A stretch of 64,000 nt of DNA from Clostridium cibarium (GCF_014836335.1 NZ_JACSRA010000003.1:62354-126353); one strand, 5' to 3'. Counted from the stretch's first letter, positions 35,901-45,662 are shown. The notes: generated from the sequence alone by a model not told the origin. Translations and numbers: made by a program.

Positions 35901-36965
35901 ATGGCAAGAAAATTATATGTTGATCTAAAAGAGAATAGCTATAATATTTTTATTGAAAAAGGGATATTGAATAAAATTGGTAGAAAGATAAAAAATATCT
36001 ATAATGGGAAAAAGATATTTATTATAACTGATGAAAATGTAAATAAGTATCATGGAGATAAAGTTAAAGAGTCTCTTGAAGGTGCTGGGTTTAATACAAA
36101 GATTATGGTATTAAAACCAGGTGAAGAGACTAAGTCTTTTAATACTCTTCCTAAGATATATAATGAATTACTTGATTTTAAGCTTAACAGAAAGGAACTC
36201 ATAATAACTTTAGGTGGTGGAGTTATTGGAGATTTAGGGGGCTTTGTAGCTTCCACATTCTTAAGAGGGGTAGCTTTTATACAAGTACCAACATCTTTAT
36301 TAGCTCAGGTAGATAGTTCTGTTGGAGGAAAAGTAGCTGTTGACCTTGAAAGAGGAAAAAATCTTGTAGGAAGTTTTTATCAGCCAAAAGCTGTTTTCAT
36401 AGATCCAGAAGTACTTAGTACATTACCTGAAAAGTTTTATAGAGATGGTATGGGTGAAGTGATTAAATATGGATGTATTAAAGATAAAAAATTATTTGAT
36501 ATGTTAATAACCTTGAAAGATAGGAAAGAAGTTATGAATAGCATAGAAGATATAATTTATACATGTTGTTCTATTAAAAAAGATGTAGTAGAAAAAGATG
36601 AAAAAGATCTTGGAGAGAGGATGTTACTAAATTTTGGACATACATTAGGGCATGCGGTAGAAACTTTCTATAACTTTACAGGATTTAGTCATGGAGAAGC
36701 TGTTTCTATAGGTATGTATAATATTTCAATTTTAGGTGAAAAGCAGGGGATAACTAAAATTGGAGTTTCAGATAGGATTAAGGAGATTTTGGTAAATTAT
36801 CAATTACCATATGAGATTAATATAGAGCATAATGAAAAAATAGTAGATACTATAGCGTTAGATAAAAAGAATCTTGGGGACAAATTAAAGATAATACTAC
36901 TAAAAGATATTGGAGAAAGTATTATATATGATACAACACCTGATTTTTTTAAGGAGGTGAATTAA
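35901..36965 (+). CDS. aroB: 3-dehydroquinate synthase
   Basis: Cyclises DAHP to 3-dehydroquinate using NAD+ and a divalent metal. It is 354 residues, normal length. Visible motifs are the NAD-binding GGGVIGDLGGFVA, the active-site stretch QVPTSLLAQVDSSVGGK, KNLVGSFYQP, and metal-binding histidines in NFGHTLGHAVE and FSHGEAV. Its stop overlaps the aroA start by one base (TAATG), and AAGGAGGTG for aroA lies inside its end. Confidence 0.97.
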   Translation: MARKLYVDLKENSYNIFIEKGILNKIGRKIKNIYNGKKIFIITDENVNKYHGDKVKESLEGAGFNTKIMVLKPGEETKSFNTLPKIYNELLDFKLNRKELIITLGGGVIGDLGGFVASTFLRGVAFIQVPTSLLAQVDSSVGGKVAVDLERGKNLVGSFYQPKAVFIDPEVLSTLPEKFYRDGMGEVIKYGCIKDKKLFDMLITLKDRKEVMNSIEDIIYTCCSIKKDVVEKDEKDLGERMLLNFGHTLGHAVETFYNFTGFSHGEAVSIGMYNISILGEKQGITKIGVSDRIKEILVNYQLPYEINIEHNEKIVDTIALDKKNLGDKLKIILLKDIGESIIYDTTPDFFKEVN

Positions 36966-38266
36966 TGGGGAGTATAAAGATATATCCGAATAAACTTAAT
37001 GGAAAAGTGAAAATACCACCATCGAAGAGTATGGCTCATAGAGCTGTAATATGTGCAGCTTTAGGAGATGGAATAAGTAAGATATCTAATATAGATTTTT
37101 CAGATGATATTATAGCTACAATTGAAGCTATGAGGGCTCTTGGAGCAATAATAAATAACATATCAGAAGATTCTATAGAAGTAAAAGGGATTAATTCAAA
37201 GGATATTTTATCATCAAGAGAATACGAAAGAGTTATAGATTGCAATGAATCTGGCTCAACATTAAGATTTTTAGTTCCGATTGCCTTAGCATTTGAAGGT
37301 GTCACTAGATTTGTTGGAAAAGGAAATCTTGGGAAACGTCCATTAGATACTTACTATGAAATGTTTGATGAACAAGGTATTAATTACACCTATAAAGAAG
37401 ATGTTCTTGACTTAGTTACATCTGGATTGCTAAAGTCTGGAGAATTTAGAGTTAAAGGAAATATAAGCTCTCAATTTATAACAGGGCTAATGTTCTCTCT
37501 ACCTCTTTTAGAAGGAAATTCAAAAATAATTATAACAACAGAATTAGAATCTAAAGGATATTTAGATTTAACATTATCTGCAATTAAAGATTTTGGAATA
37601 GAAATTGTTAATAATGATTATAAGGAATTTGTTATAAGAGGTAATCAAAAGTATAAAAGCCAGAACTATAGAGTCGAGGGGGATTATTCACAAGGAGCCT
37701 TTTTCTTATCGGCAGATGCATTAGGATCAGATGTAAAGGTAGTAGATCTTAAAGAAGATTCCCTTCAAGGAGACAGAGAGGTAGTAGATATACTTTCTAG
37801 AATGGGAGCATCTATAGCTAAAGGAGAGGACGGTTTTGTTGCTAAAGGTAATGAATTAAATAGTACTTTAATAGATGCGGCACAATGCCCTGACATAATT
37901 CCAGTATTGGCATTAGTTGCATCTTTAAGTAAAGGTAGAACTGAGATAATTAATGCCGAAAGACTTAGAATAAAGGAATGCGATAGATTAAAGGCTGTTA
38001 AGTTAGAATTAAATAAGTTAGGTGCAAAGATTTGTGAAAAAGAGGATGGGTTAGTTATAGATGGTATAGATGAACTTAGTGGTGGCATAGAGGTATGGAG
38101 CCATAAGGATCATAGAATAGCAATGACACTAGCAATTGCATCAACTATATGTAAAGATCCAATAATTATAAAGGATTATGAATGCGTATCTAAATCTTAT
38201 CCACATTTTTTTGATGATTTTAAGATGTTAGGAGGATGTTTTGATGAGTGGAATGTGGGGAAATAA
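36965..38266 (+). CDS. aroA: EPSP synthase (3-phosphoshikimate 1-carboxyvinyltransferase)
   Basis: Joins PEP to shikimate 3-phosphate. It is 433 residues. Signatures are PPSKSMAHRA at the N-terminus, ESGSTLRFLVP, GNLGKRPLDTY and RIKECDRLKAV. The first loop reads as a normal bacterial enzyme. It overlaps aroB by one base and aroC by 23 bases, consistent with translational coupling. Confidence 0.97.
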   Translation: MGSIKIYPNKLNGKVKIPPSKSMAHRAVICAALGDGISKISNIDFSDDIIATIEAMRALGAIINNISEDSIEVKGINSKDILSSREYERVIDCNESGSTLRFLVPIALAFEGVTRFVGKGNLGKRPLDTYYEMFDEQGINYTYKEDVLDLVTSGLLKSGEFRVKGNISSQFITGLMFSLPLLEGNSKIIITTELESKGYLDLTLSAIKDFGIEIVNNDYKEFVIRGNQKYKSQNYRVEGDYSQGAFFLSADALGSDVKVVDLKEDSLQGDREVVDILSRMGASIAKGEDGFVAKGNELNSTLIDAAQCPDIIPVLALVASLSKGRTEIINAERLRIKECDRLKAVKLELNKLGAKICEKEDGLVIDGIDELSGGIEVWSHKDHRIAMTLAIASTICKDPIIIKDYECVSKSYPHFFDDFKMLGGCFDEWNVGK

Positions 38267-39338
38267 TTTAAAGATATCCATATTTGGGGAGTCTCATGGA
38301 AATGCTATTGGAGTTACTATAGATGGACTTCCTTCAGGAATAGATTTAGATTTATGCAAAATTGATAAAGAAATGAAGAGGAGAGCCCCAGGTAGAAATA
38401 ATTTATCCACAGCTAGGAAAGAAAGTGATGTTCCAGAGATTTTAAGTGGATATTTTGAGGGTAAAACAACAGGCACTCCGCTATGCGCTGTTATTAGAAA
38501 TGTTGATACTCGTTCAAAAGATTATGGAAAACTTAAAGATTTAATGAGACCAGGGCATGCAGATTATACTGGAGCTATAAGATATGGTGGATTTAATGAT
38601 TATAGAGGTGGAGGACATTTTTCGGGAAGGATAACAGCTCCATTAGTATTTGCTGGTGCAGTATGTAAGCAAGTATTAGCATTAAAGGGAATAGAAATAG
38701 GTGCACATATAAATAGTATAAAAAATGTAAAAGATAAAAGTTTTAATTACACAAGTATATCCAAGGAAGATCTTCAAAGTTTTAGTACAGAAGAATTGCC
38801 ATTAGTTGATAGATCTAAAGAAGAGGAAATTAGAAAAACTATATTAGATGCAAAGAAAAAAGGTGATTCTGTAGGAGGAACAATAGAATGTGCTGTAGTT
38901 GGTATAGAGCCAGGTATAGGAAATCCATTCTTTGATTCTGTAGAATCTATATTATCACATCTTCTATTTTCAGTACCGGCAGTAAAGGGAGTTGAGTTTG
39001 GTTTAGGTTTCGGAATAACTGAAGTTTATGGATCTGAGAGTAATGATGACTTTTACTATGAAGGAGATAGCGTAAGAACTAGAAGCAATAATAATGGGGG
39101 AATATTGGGGGGAATAACAAGTGGTATGCCAATAATATTTAAGGTAGCCATAAAACCAACTCCATCAATATCAAAACAGCAAGATACAGTAAATATTAAA
39201 GAGGAAAAAGAGGATACATTAATTATTGAAGGAAGACATGATCCATGCATAGTCCAAAGAGCAGTCCCAGTTGTAGAAGCCATAACAGCTATCGGAATAC
39301 TTGATTTAATAAAGGAGAGATATGGATGGCAGATTTAG
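38244..39338 (+). CDS. aroC: Chorismate synthase
   Basis: Converts EPSP to chorismate with reduced FMN. It is 364 residues. It starts MSGMWGNNLKISIFGESHG, the family's N-terminal signature, and has RRAPGRNNLSTARKESD, RPGHADYTGAIRYGG and the RGGGHFSGR loop. ATG 38244 lies inside the end of aroA with GGAGGATG just upstream; a TTG three bases earlier is less likely. The end overlaps pheA by 13 bases. Confidence 0.97.
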   Translation: MSGMWGNNLKISIFGESHGNAIGVTIDGLPSGIDLDLCKIDKEMKRRAPGRNNLSTARKESDVPEILSGYFEGKTTGTPLCAVIRNVDTRSKDYGKLKDLMRPGHADYTGAIRYGGFNDYRGGGHFSGRITAPLVFAGAVCKQVLALKGIEIGAHINSIKNVKDKSFNYTSISKEDLQSFSTEELPLVDRSKEEEIRKTILDAKKKGDSVGGTIECAVVGIEPGIGNPFFDSVESILSHLLFSVPAVKGVEFGLGFGITEVYGSESNDDFYYEGDSVRTRSNNNGGILGGITSGMPIIFKVAIKPTPSISKQQDTVNIKEEKEDTLIIEGRHDPCIVQRAVPVVEAITAIGILDLIKERYGWQI

Positions 39339-40465
39339 AAGACTATAGGAAAGAAATAGATAATATTGATAAAGAATTAGCTATTTTATTTGAAAAAAGA
39401 ATGAATATGGTTCTTAAGGTTGCAGAGTACAAAAAAGAAAATAATATTGAAATATTTCATAGGAATAGAGAAGATATGGTGTTAGAAAAGGCTATAAAAA
39501 ATCTACAAAACAAAAATTATTCAGATGAAATAGTTAAGTTTTTCAATGTTGTTATGGAAATTGGAAAAGGGCTACAAAGAAGGATGATAGAAGATGTTAA
39601 AAAGTTATCAGAAATAGCAGTAAAAAAATCTGAGATAGATAAGAATAAGAAGATTGGATTTCCTGGTGTAAATGGCTCTTTTACAGAGGAAGCTGCTATA
39701 AAGTTTTTTGGCGACAATAGCAATAGAATTTCTTATGAAGGGTTTGATGATGTATTTAAGGCAATAGGGCTAGGCCAAGTTGAATATGGTATAGTTCCAA
39801 TTGAAAATTCATCAACAGGGGCTATTTCTGAGAATTATGATCTTTTAAGAAACTACGGTTTTTATATTGTAGGAGAAGAGTGCATAAGGATAGATCAAAA
39901 TTTAGTTGGTATTAAAGGGACTAAGGTTGAAGAAATAACCGAAATATATTCACATCCTCAAGGAATTGAACAAAGTAGTGATTTTTTAAAGAAACATCAA
40001 CATTGGAAAATGATTCCGTTTCATAATACGGCAACAAGTGCAAAACTTATAAAAGATCTTTCAGATACGACAAAAGCTGCAATTGCAAGTAAAAGAGCAG
40101 CAAAGATTTATGGACTAGAAATAATAAAAGAGTGTATAAATAATCAAAAGGATAATTACACAAGATTTATTATTATATCTAAAAAACTAAATATAGTTCA
40201 AAATTCAAATAAAGTAAGTGTAATGTTTTCACTTGAAAATGAAGCTGGAACATTATATAGATTACTTAGACATTTTGCAGAAAATAATATAAATATGATT
40301 AAGATTGAATCAAGACCTATGAAGGATAGTTCATGGAAATACTTTTTATATGTAGATTTTGAAGGGGATATAGAGAGCGAAGAAGTAATTAGTGCTTTAA
40401 AACTCATAGAAAGAAATTCTGCATATTTTAAATTATTAGGGGCTTATGAGAAAAGAATAAATTAA
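39326..40465 (+). CDS. pheA: Bifunctional chorismate mutase/prephenate dehydratase
   Basis: Converts chorismate to prephenate and then phenylpyruvate, the committed phenylalanine branch. It is 379 residues in three domains. An AroQ-type chorismate mutase is at ~1-90 (DNIDKELAILFEKRMNMVLKVAEYK). Prephenate dehydratase is at ~108-290 (VNGSFTEEAAIKFFG, PIENSSTGAISENYDLL, NYTRFIIIS). An ACT regulatory domain with ESRPMKDSSWKYFLYVDFEG suggests Phe feedback. ATG 39326 follows AAAGGAGAG. The gene sits in the middle of the operon, overlapping aroC. Confidence 0.96.
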   Translation: MADLEDYRKEIDNIDKELAILFEKRMNMVLKVAEYKKENNIEIFHRNREDMVLEKAIKNLQNKNYSDEIVKFFNVVMEIGKGLQRRMIEDVKKLSEIAVKKSEIDKNKKIGFPGVNGSFTEEAAIKFFGDNSNRISYEGFDDVFKAIGLGQVEYGIVPIENSSTGAISENYDLLRNYGFYIVGEECIRIDQNLVGIKGTKVEEITEIYSHPQGIEQSSDFLKKHQHWKMIPFHNTATSAKLIKDLSDTTKAAIASKRAAKIYGLEIIKECINNQKDNYTRFIIISKKLNIVQNSNKVSVMFSLENEAGTLYRLLRHFAENNINMIKIESRPMKDSSWKYFLYVDFEGDIESEEVISALKLIERNSAYFKLLGAYEKRIN

Positions 40466-40476
40466 GGGGGAGAATC

Positions 40477-41286
40477 ATGGAGTTTTATGGTTTGGTTGGG
40501 GCAAGATTATCCCATAGTCTTTCTCCAGAAATAAATAATAGAATATATGAGCTGTTAAATGTAGAAGGAGCTTATAAACTTTTTGAGATTTCTAATGAAG
40601 ATATAGGAAAACTTGGTGAAGCTATTAAGTTATTAAAGATAAAAGGGGTTAATGTAACTATACCATATAAAGAAGTAGTAATGGATCAACTTGATGAAAT
40701 ATCTAAAGAAGCTCAGGCAATTGGAGCTATAAATACTATATTGTTTAAGAATGGAAAGTTATATGGATATAATACTGATTATTTTGGATTTGGTAGTATG
40801 CTTTCAATAAATAATATAGAAGTAAAGGGTAAAAGTTGTGTGATTTTAGGCACTGGTGGAGCTTCAAAAGCTGTAGCTACATATCTTATGGATGAAGAAG
40901 CTAAGAATATTTATTTAGTAAGTAGGGATAAAAATAAAGATATTAAGATAAATCCTAAGATGAAATTGATAGATTATGCTGAATTAAAGGATATTCATGG
41001 AGATATTATAATAAATACTACGCCTGTAGGAATGTATCCTAATGTAGGGGTATCACCGGTAACTAAGGATATATTGAAAAAATATGATACTTTAGTAGAT
41101 ATAGTATACAATCCTGAAACAACTGAATTTATGAGACTTGGACAAGAACTTGGAAAGAAAACTTGTGGTGGTTTATATATGCTAGTTGGGCAAGCTGTTA
41201 AAGCTGAGGAATTGTGGCTTGATAGAAATATTGACATGAAAGTATTAAATAAAATTTATGAGGAAATAGAAAATAAGTTTAAATAG
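40477..41286 (+). CDS. aroE: Shikimate dehydrogenase
   Basis: NADPH-dependent reduction of 3-dehydroshikimate to shikimate. It is 269 residues. Substrate-site SHSLSPEINN, catalytic Lys/Asp region GVNVTIPYKE, nucleotide-binding GTGGASKAVATYL and NTTPVGMYP are all present. AGGGGGAG precedes the ATG. It lies 11 bases after pheA. Confidence 0.96.
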   Translation: MEFYGLVGARLSHSLSPEINNRIYELLNVEGAYKLFEISNEDIGKLGEAIKLLKIKGVNVTIPYKEVVMDQLDEISKEAQAIGAINTILFKNGKLYGYNTDYFGFGSMLSINNIEVKGKSCVILGTGGASKAVATYLMDEEAKNIYLVSRDKNKDIKINPKMKLIDYAELKDIHGDIIINTTPVGMYPNVGVSPVTKDILKKYDTLVDIVYNPETTEFMRLGQELGKKTCGGLYMLVGQAVKAEELWLDRNIDMKVLNKIYEEIENKFK

Positions 41287-41300
41287 GGGGAATAACTTAT

Positions 41301-41816
41301 ATGATGTCAATAAAAGATAAGGTGATTTTAATTGGTATGCCAGGCTGTGGTAAAAGTACTTTAGGGAAATATCTTTCAGAGAAACTTAATTATAATTTTT
41401 ATGATATGGATGAACATATCCAAAAAATTTCCAATAAGACTATAGCACAGTTATTTAAAGAAGGAGAAGATGTCTTTAGAAAGTGGGAGACAGAATCCTG
41501 CCTAGAGTTAGCTAAAACAAAAAAAGCGGTTATAGCTTCAGGTGGTGGGGTTGTAAAAACTGGTAAAAACATAGACATATTAAAAAAAGATTGTATAATT
41601 TTATTTATTGATAGACCTGTAGAAGAAATAGTTCAAGATGTTAATGTTAGCACTAGACCATTATTAAAGGATGGTACATTTAAACTATATGAATTATACG
41701 ATGAGAGATATAAACTTTATAATGGAGCAGCTGATATTATAGTAAAAAATGTCGGATCTATAAATGATGTTGTTAATAGGTGTAAAGAAGAACTTATGAA
41801 TAGATTAATGATTTAG
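41301..41816 (+). CDS. aroK: Shikimate kinase
   Basis: Phosphorylates shikimate at O3. It is 171 residues. Walker A is GMPGCGKSTLG; shikimate-binding residues lie in YDMDEHIQK, FRKWE and ASGGGVV; the lid arginine is in STRPLLKD. TAGGGGG lies about 9 bases before ATG 41301 (a second ATG follows at once). It ends 88 bases before the second DAHP synthase, the largest gap in the operon. Confidence 0.95.
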   Translation: MMSIKDKVILIGMPGCGKSTLGKYLSEKLNYNFYDMDEHIQKISNKTIAQLFKEGEDVFRKWETESCLELAKTKKAVIASGGGVVKTGKNIDILKKDCIILFIDRPVEEIVQDVNVSTRPLLKDGTFKLYELYDERYKLYNGAADIIVKNVGSINDVVNRCKEELMNRLMI

Positions 41817-41821
41817 GAGTG

Positions 41822-41840
41822 AAACTCTAGAAGAGTTTTT
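41822..41840 (+). terminator. Weak hairpin inside the aromatic operon
   Basis: AAACTC and GAGTTT around TAGA, followed by TTTAC: a short hairpin that could pause or partly terminate transcription between aroK and the second DAHP synthase. Confidence 0.3.
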
Positions 41841-41904
41841 ACTATATATTATTTTAGGACAGTAGGATAGAAGAAAAAAATTTATTAGTACAGGAGGATA
41901 TGTA

Positions 41905-42918
41905 ATGATTATTATTATGAAACCAAAAACTGAGGAAGAACAAATTAAAAAGGTAATTAGTATAGTTGAAGGAAAGGGATTGAAAATAAACCTTTCAAAG
42001 GGTATGACCAATTTTATAATTGGTTGTATTGGAGATACATCTGTATTAGATCCTAGCAAACTTTTAAGAATAGATGGAGTTGATAAGGTGTTAAAGGTGC
42101 AAGAACCTTTCAAAAAGGCTAATAAGTTATTTAAGCAAGAACCAACAATAGTTGATGTAAATGGGGTTAAAATTGGTGGTAAAAATTTAGGAATCATGGC
42201 TGGACCTTGCTCAGTTGAATCAGAAGAACAGATTATAGAAGTAGCAAAGAGTGTTAAAGCATCAGGTGGTAATTTCTTAAGAGGTGGAGCATTTAAACCT
42301 AGAACCTCGCCATATAGTTTCCAAGGGTTAGAACTTGAAGGATTAAAATTATTAAAATTAGCTAAAAAGGAAACAGGGCTTCAAATAGTAACTGAGCTTA
42401 TGTCAACAGATTATATAGATGATTTTGTAGAAAATGTTGATGTGATCCAGATAGGTGCAAGAAATATGCAAAACTTTGATCTATTAAAACAAATAGGTAA
42501 GACAGACAAACCAATTCTTCTAAAACGTGGATTATCTGCAACTATTGAAGAATGGTTGATGTCAGCTGAATATATAATGGCAGGTGGAAATGAAAATGTT
42601 ATTCTTTGTGAAAGAGGAATAAGAACCTTTGAACCTTATACAAGAAATACATTGGATTTAAGCGCAATTCCAGTTGTTAAGAGATTATCCCATTTACCAA
42701 TAATAATAGATCCAAGTCACGCTGGAGGATACTGGTACTTGGTAGAACCAATGGCAAAAGCTGCGATAGTGGCTGGAGCTGATGGGCTTATGATAGAAGT
42801 TCATAATGATCCGGAAAATGCATTAAGTGATGGACAACAATCAATAAAACCAGAAAACTTTAGAAGTTTGATGGAAAAGATTAAAGTTCTTGCAAAACTT
42901 GAATCTAAAGAGATTTAG
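41905..42918 (+). CDS. DAHP synthase (class I beta), copy 2
   Basis: A second enzyme for the first pathway step, also 337 residues, with the same N-terminal regulatory domain and catalytic motifs (GPCSVESEEQIIEVA, RGGAFKPRTSPYSFQG, QIGARNMQNFDLL, ILCERGIRTFEPYT). It is clearly a paralogue of copy 1 but diverged throughout, most in the first 75 residues, where effector specificity lies in related enzymes. Placed next to tyrA it may be the tyrosine-sensitive isozyme, with copy 1 near pheA the Phe-sensitive one (inference). Confidence 0.94.
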   Translation: MIIIMKPKTEEEQIKKVISIVEGKGLKINLSKGMTNFIIGCIGDTSVLDPSKLLRIDGVDKVLKVQEPFKKANKLFKQEPTIVDVNGVKIGGKNLGIMAGPCSVESEEQIIEVAKSVKASGGNFLRGGAFKPRTSPYSFQGLELEGLKLLKLAKKETGLQIVTELMSTDYIDDFVENVDVIQIGARNMQNFDLLKQIGKTDKPILLKRGLSATIEEWLMSAEYIMAGGNENVILCERGIRTFEPYTRNTLDLSAIPVVKRLSHLPIIIDPSHAGGYWYLVEPMAKAAIVAGADGLMIEVHNDPENALSDGQQSIKPENFRSLMEKIKVLAKLESKEI

Positions 42919-42928
42919 GGGGAACGGC

Positions 42929-43762
42929 ATGAATATTGTAATTGTAGGACTTGGAGTAATTGGTGGCTCGTTTGCTATGGCACTTAATAAAGTTGGCTAC
43001 AAAGATGTTTATGGGGTTGATGTTGATGAAAAAACTTTGAAAAAGGCTGAAACTCTTGGGATAATTAAAGCTGGATGTACTTCAGGAGAAAAATTTTTCG
43101 AAAAAGCAGATTTGATAATTTTATCTATTTATCCAAAGCTTGTAGCAAGGTTTATTGAGAAAAATAGAGACAATTTTAAAAAAGGCTCTATAATAACTGA
43201 TGCAACTGGGATAAAAGGAATGTTTATTAAAGATATAATGAATATTTTGCCAGAAGAGATTGACTTTGTTTTTGGACATCCTATGGCTGGTAGAGAAAAA
43301 AAAGGTATCGATTTTGCTACAGATAAAGTATTTCAAAATGCAAATTATATAATAACTCCTATTGAAAGAAATAAAGAGAAAAACATTAAAGTTGTAGAGA
43401 ATTTAGCCAGGGAAATAGGGTTTAAAATAGTACGTAGAATAACACCAGAATTTCATGATGAAATGATAGGGTTTACCTCACAACTGCCACATGCTATGGC
43501 TGTTGCTCTTATTAATAGTGATGAAGAAAACAGAGATACTGGTAGTTTTATTGGGGATAGTTACAGAGATTTAACTCGTATAGCTAATATAAATGAAGAA
43601 CTTTGGAGTGAACTTTTCCTGGGAAATAAGAACAATTTGTTGAAAGCAATAAATAATTTTGAGTTAGAGTTAGATTTGATAAAGAAAGCCATATACGATG
43701 ATGATAAAGAGAAACTTATGGAGTTTTTTAGAAAATCAACTATACGAAGAGAGAAATTATAA
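42929..43762 (+). CDS. tyrA: Prephenate dehydrogenase
   Basis: Oxidative decarboxylation of prephenate to 4-hydroxyphenylpyruvate, the tyrosine branch. It is 277 residues. The NAD-binding start IVIVGLGVIGGSFAMAL and the substrate region FGHPMAGREKKGIDFA are clear, as is FTSQLPHAMAVAL. There is no C-terminal ACT domain. ATG 42929 follows AGGGGGAAC and is 10 bases past the DAHP synthase stop; a longer frame from 42890 would overlap that gene and lacks a ribosome site. A terminator follows. Confidence 0.94.
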   Translation: MNIVIVGLGVIGGSFAMALNKVGYKDVYGVDVDEKTLKKAETLGIIKAGCTSGEKFFEKADLIILSIYPKLVARFIEKNRDNFKKGSIITDATGIKGMFIKDIMNILPEEIDFVFGHPMAGREKKGIDFATDKVFQNANYIITPIERNKEKNIKVVENLAREIGFKIVRRITPEFHDEMIGFTSQLPHAMAVALINSDEENRDTGSFIGDSYRDLTRIANINEELWSELFLGNKNNLLKAINNFELELDLIKKAIYDDDKEKLMEFFRKSTIRREKL

Positions 43763-43779
43763 ATCTCCATTAAAAATTT

Positions 43780-43810
43780 TAAAAGTGGCATTGCCACTTT
43801 TTTATTTTTT
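43780..43810 (+). terminator. Terminator of the aromatic operon
   Basis: AAAAGTGGCA and TGCCACTTTT form a compact perfect stem followed by TTATTTTTTT. Confidence 0.9.
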
Positions 43811-43956
43811 TCAAGAAAATTTCAAAGAACTCTTAGGATTTGGCAAATATATAGTATTAAAATATATAATTCATTTTAATATATAAAATACAATATTAAA
43901 CCTAAATTGACTAATTTATCTATAATATAATGCAAATGTTAGATAGAGGGATAAAT

Positions 43957-44942
43957 ATGTCAAAAAATAAAAAAAGTATAAAAATGTTTTTAAGTTTTAT
44001 GCTATTAATTTTAATGGTAATAACAACTATACTAGGGAGCTCTATTGTGGCTGATGCAGCTCCAATTAGTGGACAAGCTATTGTAAATGAAGCAATGAAT
44101 CATTTAGAAAAACCATATGTATATGGAGAAACAGGGCCTGATAGGTTTGACTGTTCAGGGCTTGCATTATATGTATATAAAAAAGTAGCTAATATTGATA
44201 TTGGCCGAGATACATATGCACAAGTTAAGGAAGGTAGAGAGGTATCGCAAAGTGAACTACAACCTGGAGATTTAGTGTTTCCACATGCTTGACATGTAGG
44301 CATTTACGTTGGTAATGTGGACAAATGATACATGCACCTGAAACAGGAGATGTAGTAAAAATATCGCCAATTTAGAAGTTCTGGAGGGATAGGAGAATAA
44401 TAGAAACTCCTATTAGATCTAGTCTTGAAAATTTATTATTCAATGCAAATCTATATCATGATAAGTATAAAGATTTAAGAGATACTTTTGGGCATGATGT
44501 TAATCAATTTAGTAATCATTTTTATAGTAATGGAATAAAAGAAGGACGTGGAGCATCAGAAGTATTTGATGTAAGATACTATTTAAGCAAGAGCCTTGAT
44601 CTTATAGTTGCTTTTGGAAAAGATAATTACCAAGCTGCATATGATCATTTCTTAAGTGATGGTTATAAGGAAAATAGAAAACTTTCACCTGTATTTGATA
44701 TGGCATATTATATTAAGAATAATCCAGATGTAGCAAATTTTTACGGAAATGATCATAATGGAGTTATAAATCATTTCTTAGTATCTGGAATGAAAGAAGG
44801 CAGAGTTGGAAGTGAAGATTTCAATATAAAGGTATATAAGAAAAATTATAAGGATTTGGAAAAGGCATTTGGAGGAGATAATAAAGCATATTTTGATCAT
44901 TATCTTCAATGTGGGATAGCAGAAGGAAGAATAGCAAAATAA
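43957..44942 (+). pseudogene. Decayed secreted NlpC/P60 peptidase with C-terminal repeats
   Basis: ATG 43957 (AGAGGGA upstream) opens a signal peptide and an NlpC/P60 domain with the catalytic Cys in FDCSGLALYVY. The frame breaks at TGA 44290-44292 just before HVGIYVG. A two-base insertion near 44316-44319 then shifts the frame, and TAG 44373-44375 lies further on. After that the frame is open to 44942, encoding KFWRDRRIIE and about four ~50-residue repeats of the form YY...NPDV......HF...G..EGR, probably wall- or surface-binding. Three separate lesions make programmed recoding unlikely. The N-terminal 112 residues may still be made but lack the catalytic histidine. Confidence 0.85.
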
Positions 44943-44944
44943 AT

Positions 44945-44975
44945 AAAAAAGGTGGATTAGCCACCTTTTTTTATT
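44945..44975 (+). terminator. Bidirectional terminator
   Basis: AAAAAAGGTGG and CCACCTTTTTTT with an ATTAG loop, between the pseudogene and the convergent CYTH gene. Confidence 0.88.
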
Positions 44976-45504
44976 TGTTTTCTTCTATCAATTCATAGAT
45001 TGTCTTAGAAGTTGTATCTTCCATATTATATCCAAGCAATTTAACAATTCTTTCAAGCTTTTCTTCAGAATCTGTTTCTATTTCAATGTATGGAAATGGG
45101 CAAAAGGTAGTATCGTTTATATCTATTTCTACTAAGCCATCTTCTAACTCATAGCTTTCTCTATATTTTTTTATAGATTGCTTAAGTACTAAGCCAAGAG
45201 ATGTATAAATACCTTCAGCAGCAATTTTATTGTCTACTATAACTTCATTTTCTTCCATTTCCTTAAAACGACCTTGAGATAAGAGCTTTTTTGTGGTCAT
45301 AAAATATATTTCTCTTTTATTTAGTAGGTCATCTATAGTTCTTATTCTAGCGTAGCCTTTATTATTTAACAGACGCCCATCTTCAAAATCATAGATATCA
45401 TTAGTTTGATTTTCTTCTTTAACTTTTTTTGCACCACTTTCTAGAAGTATGTGTCTAATATGTGCAACATCAATTTTAATTATTCTTGTTTCTAGTTCAT
45501 TCAT
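44971..45504 (-). CDS. CYTH-domain protein (class IV adenylate cyclase-like)
   Basis: A 177-residue single-domain protein of the CYTH superfamily, which binds triphosphates in a beta tunnel (class IV adenylate cyclases, thiamine triphosphatases, tripolyphosphatases). The N-terminal motif is NELETRIIK (ExExR-like), followed by basic/acidic strands such as GYARIRTIDD and GLVEIDIND. The substrate cannot be decided from sequence. It is monocistronic on the minus strand, divergent from deoD. Confidence 0.8.
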   Translation of the reverse strand: MNELETRIIKIDVAHIRHILLESGAKKVKEENQTNDIYDFEDGRLLNNKGYARIRTIDDLLNKREIYFMTTKKLLSQGRFKEMEENEVIVDNKIAAEGIYTSLGLVLKQSIKKYRESYELEDGLVEIDINDTTFCPFPYIEIETDSEEKLERIVKLLGYNMEDTTSKTIYELIEENK

Positions 45505-45662
45505 ATTATTTTATCTCCTAAAGTTTAAAATATGATTAGTTTATTATACCACAAATAGATATATAAAATTATTTTACCCTTTTATTTGATAAATACAATT
45601 AGTATAATGGAGTTATATAAAGTTTTGTTATATTAAGTAAAAAACAATAGGAGGAAATAATT

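Noticed and set aside
41817..41904. A second attenuator before DAHP synthase copy 2
   Set aside because: There is a weak hairpin (41822-41840) but no short aromatic-rich ORF and no competing complementary segment.
44290..44292. Possible selenocysteine or stop-codon read-through at the in-frame TGA of the NlpC/P60 gene
   Set aside because: The TGA is not at a catalytic position, and a two-base insertion and a TAG follow within about 85 bases. A pseudogene explains all three.
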